Part shown: one piece after another, positions 63,401-64,000 of the stretch | Numbering within the stretch: the first letter of the stretch is position 1 | How the letters are laid out: every line of letters starts with the position of its first letter | From: Perca fluviatilis | Lineage: Eukaryota; Chordata; Actinopteri; Perciformes; Percidae | Direction of reading: 5' to 3' | Length of the DNA stretch: 64,000 nt | NCBI RefSeq assembly: GCF_010015445.1 | Contig: NC_053133.1 | Coordinates: 25,045,082-25,109,081 of the forward strand | Position numbers and translations under genes: made by a program | Notes under the pieces: generated by a model | Told to the model about the DNA's origin: nothing | Database searches by the model: none | The model's input: only the letters and a program-made list of their open reading frames with translations

Positions 63401-64000
63401 GCTGAGATAACTCTCATACCGGAGGTGATTTGCAGTCTGCTTTATTTATGAGACTTTCGGCAGCAGAAAATCTGCTCTCGCCAAGTTCACAATTTATGAG
63501 CCGAGGATTTCAAACTAAGCAGACCTGAGATCTGGTCTGCTTTTGTTATTAAAGGACAACTTTGTGACATGAATCACAGTTTGAGTATATCGTGTAGAAA
63601 ACCTTCCATAACCTGCGGTGAACTATGATGACAGATGATCGATCATCAGTGATTATAAAAGAACATACATCATGTGGCCAGAAGGCTGGGAGACTAGAAA
63701 TTTGCAATGCAAACTGGACTGTGTTGGGTTTATAGTATATCAGGCAGGAAGAGGCTAATAACGGATTTGAATTATGGGAAATGTAGGATCCAGTGTTTTG
63801 GGAGCTTGATTCATATGAGCAGTTAAAAGTCAGAAAGAAAGTAACATTAGATACTTTATATACTATTAAAGATGGCTAACTAAAATACATCTTTAAAAAG
63901 AGGTGTGTAAGCGGACGGAGACTCGGACCTGCAGAGACACCAGAGGACGAAGCCGAGGCCGCAGTAGGGATCCAGACAGATGGCCACTTCTCTGGACGGG
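48684..64000 (-). CDS. dip2c: DIP2-family protein (disco-interacting protein 2, best match paralog C), 3' part, nine exons
   Basis: Seen: nine minus-strand blocks, each with AG/GT borders, join in phase into 385 residues ending at TAG (48684-48686). Exon coordinates are listed as separate entries. Family knowledge: DIP2 proteins carry an N-terminal DMAP1-binding region and two tandem fatty-acyl-AMP-ligase-like adenylating domains. They are cytosolic or membrane-associated and have been tied to control of diacylglycerol species and to neural development. This part is the C-terminal portion of the second adenylating domain plus the C-terminal lobe: SREVAICLDPYCGLGF near residue 2, FGCRVNLAICLQ near 126, WARTGYLGFLRRTELT near 241, RYHPIDIETSVIRAHKS near 282, EKQRMHLRDGFLQDQLDPIY near 361. 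Paralog choice is from remembered human sequences: IWVHSAHN, SDHFNSRLSFGDTQT and TDANGERHDAL look like DIP2C rather than DIP2A or DIP2B. The 5' exons lie beyond the right edge. The family call is near certain; the paralog call is moderate. Confidence 0.93.
49691..49765. mobile_element. 75-bp piggyBac-type MITE flanked by TTAA
   Basis: TTAA (49687-49690) and TTAA (49766-49769) enclose CCCCTGTGTTGTCTTCCCAT at one end and AGTCAACACAAGGG at the other, inverted to each other. It lies in the last intron of dip2. Confidence 0.8.
50024..50147 (-). CDS. dip2c: dip2 exon h
   Basis: 124 bases between AAACAG and GTAGGT. It completes the split glutamate and encodes RHDALFVVGALEEAMELRGM then RYHPIDIETSVIRAHKSIME, followed by TG of a cysteine codon finished in the last exon. 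Confidence 0.94.
50148..51628. other. dip2 intron, no gene recognised
   Basis: A/T-rich intron. The segment 50545-51330 contains transposon-like words (GGTCCAATGTGTGGGAATTT, ACACACTGGACCTTTAAG, roughly inverted, 50857 and 51326), so a MITE of about 500 bases is possible. Confidence 0.4.
51629..51803 (-). CDS. dip2c: dip2 exon g
   Basis: 175 bases between CTGCAG and GTTAGT. It encodes IWVHSAHNGSGYYSGYGEEV, LQSDHFNSRLSFGDTQTVWA and RTGYLGFLRRTELTDANG, then one base of a split glutamate codon. RTGYLG sits where related adenylating enzymes carry a TGD motif. From memory the tyrosine is also found in other DIP2 proteins, so I do not count it as damage. Confidence 0.94.
51804..53224. repeat. dip2 intron: purine-rich block (52260-52680) and LINE-type tail (about 52780-53125)
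   Basis: The plus strand of 52260-52680 is almost only A and G (AAAAGACAAAAAGAAAAGAT and so on). 52985-53125 has CCTGCTAGGGACTGCAGATG, AAATTAGCC...AAATCTGGC and CTGTCCCTTTTAAATAAAG. This is the same ending as 59555-59670, a non-LTR 3' tail. Confidence 0.65.
53225..53299 (-). CDS. dip2c: dip2 exon f
   Basis: 75 bases, 25 codons, between CCTCAG and a GTCCAC donor. It encodes ILPGVRIIIANPETKGPLGD then SHLGE. GTCCAC is a weak donor after position +2, but GAG|GT with phase 0 on both sides fits the neighbours exactly. Confidence 0.92.
53462..53520. repeat. 15-bp tandem repeat, about four units
   Basis: ACAGATGTGTCAGGG repeated with slight change, in the dip2 intron upstream of exon f in the plus direction. 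Confidence 0.9.
54240..54722 (+). pseudogene. LINE (L2-like) 3' fragment
   Basis: It encodes DHITPVLKYLHWLPILLLVY, then KYISDLLLHYEPPRPLRWS, a frameshift, RKQRSVYNAPHIWNKLPENY-like sequence and FKSRLKTFLCDVAF. It ends GTGCTATACAAATAAAGCTG. A typical truncated and mutated non-LTR element. Confidence 0.78.
55769..57611. mobile_element. compound MITE/transposon region with Myb/SANT-like gene remnant
   Basis: The left edge TTAAAGCTTTAGTGCGTAAC and right edge ACGCACTATAGCTTTAAAG are approximate inverts. An internal copy of the left edge recurs at about 56893. Between them a decayed gene (56230-56880) includes GMKEGRCVRTVQQVRRRYKT and LKNF, a pattern seen in SANT/MADF-like DNA-binding proteins of transposons. 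Frames are broken, so it is not a working gene. Confidence 0.5.
57886..57943 (-). CDS. dip2c: dip2 exon e
   Basis: 58 bases between TTTCAG and GTGAGT. It completes the arginine codon and encodes VRLVERGSPHSLPLMESGK, ending on a codon border. Confidence 0.92.
58049..58110 (-). CDS. dip2c: dip2 exon d
   Basis: 62 bases between GCTGCAG and GTACC. It encodes GTSGPDPTTVYVDMRALRHD plus the first two bases of an arginine codon completed by the next exon. Confidence 0.92.
58868..59337. mobile_element. MITE, complete-looking ACTTAAGTAAAAGTA family copy
   Basis: The left AGAGGTGGATCCTTTACTTA and right AGTTACATCCCACCACT are approximate inverts. The interior contains GTTGCTTGAGTAAAAGTATC and GTACAATATTTCTCTCTGAA, as in the 1563 copy. 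Confidence 0.65.
59540..59670 (+). mobile_element. LINE 3' tail fragment
   Basis: CCTGCCCAGGGACTACGGGT, AACCTGGCACAAGACATC and CACTGTCCCTGTTCAAATGA ATAAAT match the tail at 52985-53125. Confidence 0.65.
59752..59922 (-). CDS. dip2c: dip2 exon c
   Basis: 171 bases, exactly 57 codons, between GTCCAG and GTAGAA. It begins ARGLDLSRVRACVVVAEERP and ends FGCRVNLAICLQ. Both borders fall between codons. Directly beyond the donor the sense strand carries five CAG/GCA-type triplets in a row (about 59713-59730), which are intronic. Confidence 0.94.
60391..60439. repeat. TA microsatellite
   Basis: About 24 TA units in the dip2 intron. Confidence 0.96.
60964..61407 (+). CDS. unassigned 147-codon ORF with ZAD-like cysteine pattern
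   Basis: Not recognised as a known gene. The frame runs from ATG (60964) to TAA (61405-61407), antisense inside a dip2 intron. Residues 8-69 read WCCKKTLRIHG, an IIIFERNSKGECIFQQVL segment, LGLELDNTANKSYRICRSCQ and DLITRLE. The layout is an N-terminal cysteine pair, a hydrophobic helix region and a closing IC-x-x-C. It resembles ZAD-type zinc-binding domains, although the first pair is CC rather than C-x-x-C. Residues 70-147 look non-homologous and the true exon may end near 61170. Flanking DNA (60810-60900) is repeat-like, so a transposon origin is likely. Expression is unknown. Confidence 0.3.
   Translation: MSVKDPSWCCKKTLRIHGVLTNTIIIFERNSKGECIFQQVLRLGLELDNTANKSYRICRSCQDLITRLELLIICPSSYKACPDNLIGPNSSGWSIVASQQIKSRPNFPTSNVVGGAKFGWHPGYKGTLLMMRPAPNRPKDLPPTQLG
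61408..62440. other. dip2 intron, repeat fragments only
   Basis: 61560-61690 repeats words seen at 60460-60560 (TAAACTTTTAGCTTCCTACC, GCTTTT, TTTATTAGAG, TTGTCCAGCTGC), so a segment occurs twice about 1.1 kb apart. 61695-61745 recalls the SINE tail of 7310. No gene recognised. Confidence 0.55.
62450..62990. mobile_element. TAGTCT MITE, longest copy with perfect 9-bp target duplication
   Basis: GCTTTTATG at 62441-62449 and 62991-62999. It begins TAGTCTCGCTTTGCCAGAAC and ends GTGGATATAGACTA. It carries all family landmarks in the orientation opposite to 18539-18895. No coding capacity. Confidence 0.9.
63132..63300 (-). CDS. dip2c: dip2 exon b
   Basis: 169 bases, preceded by CTGCAG and followed by GTCAGC. 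It encodes VYSGHQSILIPPVELESNPA, then a stretch with ALWLLAVSQLRVRDTFCSYS and MELCTKGLG, ending at a complete codon (EALK). The residues match the second adenylating domain of DIP2. Confidence 0.93.
63301..63928. other. dip2 intron between exons a and b, nothing recognised
   Basis: About 630 bases of A/T-rich intron with no repeat or exon I can support. Confidence 0.6.
63929..64000 (-). CDS. dip2c: dip2 exon a (open at window edge)
   Basis: Reading the minus strand, the segment encodes PSREVAICLDPYCGLGFVLW then CLC and ends with AG before a GT donor (63927-63928). The split codon AG|T joins the next exon as serine. The 5' border lies outside the window, so the exon start is unknown. Confidence 0.9.

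Overview
This window is vertebrate genomic DNA, almost certainly from a teleost fish and probably a percomorph. The evidence is coding sequence broken into short exons with GT/AG introns, a dense layer of fish-type MITEs, tRNA-derived SINEs and LINE tails, and very long CA/GT microsatellites. I see no bacterial, plasmid or phage features. The species cannot be named from the sequence alone. Only about 2.5% of the bases are protein-coding by my reading. Two host genes are supported, both on the minus strand, in tandem. || Right part (48.7-64.0 kb): the 3' end of a DIP2-family gene, best matched to dip2c. Nine exons (63929-64000 open at the window edge, 63132-63300, 59752-59922, 58049-58110, 57886-57943, 53225-53299, 51629-51803, 50024-50147, 48684-48936) join in perfect phase into the last 385 residues, ending in the DIP2 signature DPIYVAYNM. 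|| Left part (1.1-41.5 kb): the 5' half of a class B1 G-protein-coupled receptor, best matched to the VIP/PACAP receptor VPAC2 (vipr2). Five exons (41411-41467, 30753-30852, 24210-24317, 18925-19022, 1102-1199) give the signal peptide, the complete seven-cysteine extracellular hormone-binding domain and TM1. The exon lengths are 57, 100, 108, 98 and 98 bases, and all junctions are in phase. The gene continues past the left edge. || The introns and the 7 kb between the genes are a nested archive of mobile elements. It includes a hAT-like foldback with an 8-bp target duplication (6101-7175) inside a larger MITE (5848-8100) and a Harbinger-like MITE (15477-16255). A family with TAGTCT ends and 9-bp target duplications has three clean copies (18539-18895, 32919-33095, 62450-62990). 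There are also nested long-arm elements (21581-23303), a Tc1/mariner-like element (31441-32476), a broken piggyBac with a hAT MITE inside a 2.3-kb tandem duplication (27414-30001), several TTAA-flanked piggyBac-type MITEs, five tRNA-derived SINE copies, and several LINE 3' fragments. || The most useful points for a second look are four. CA repeats lie almost directly against two vipr2 donor sites. A MITE lies 23 bp from the vipr2 exon 4 donor. The piggyBac/tandem-duplication history can be read base by base. A 147-codon ORF in a dip2 intron has a ZAD-like cysteine arrangement.
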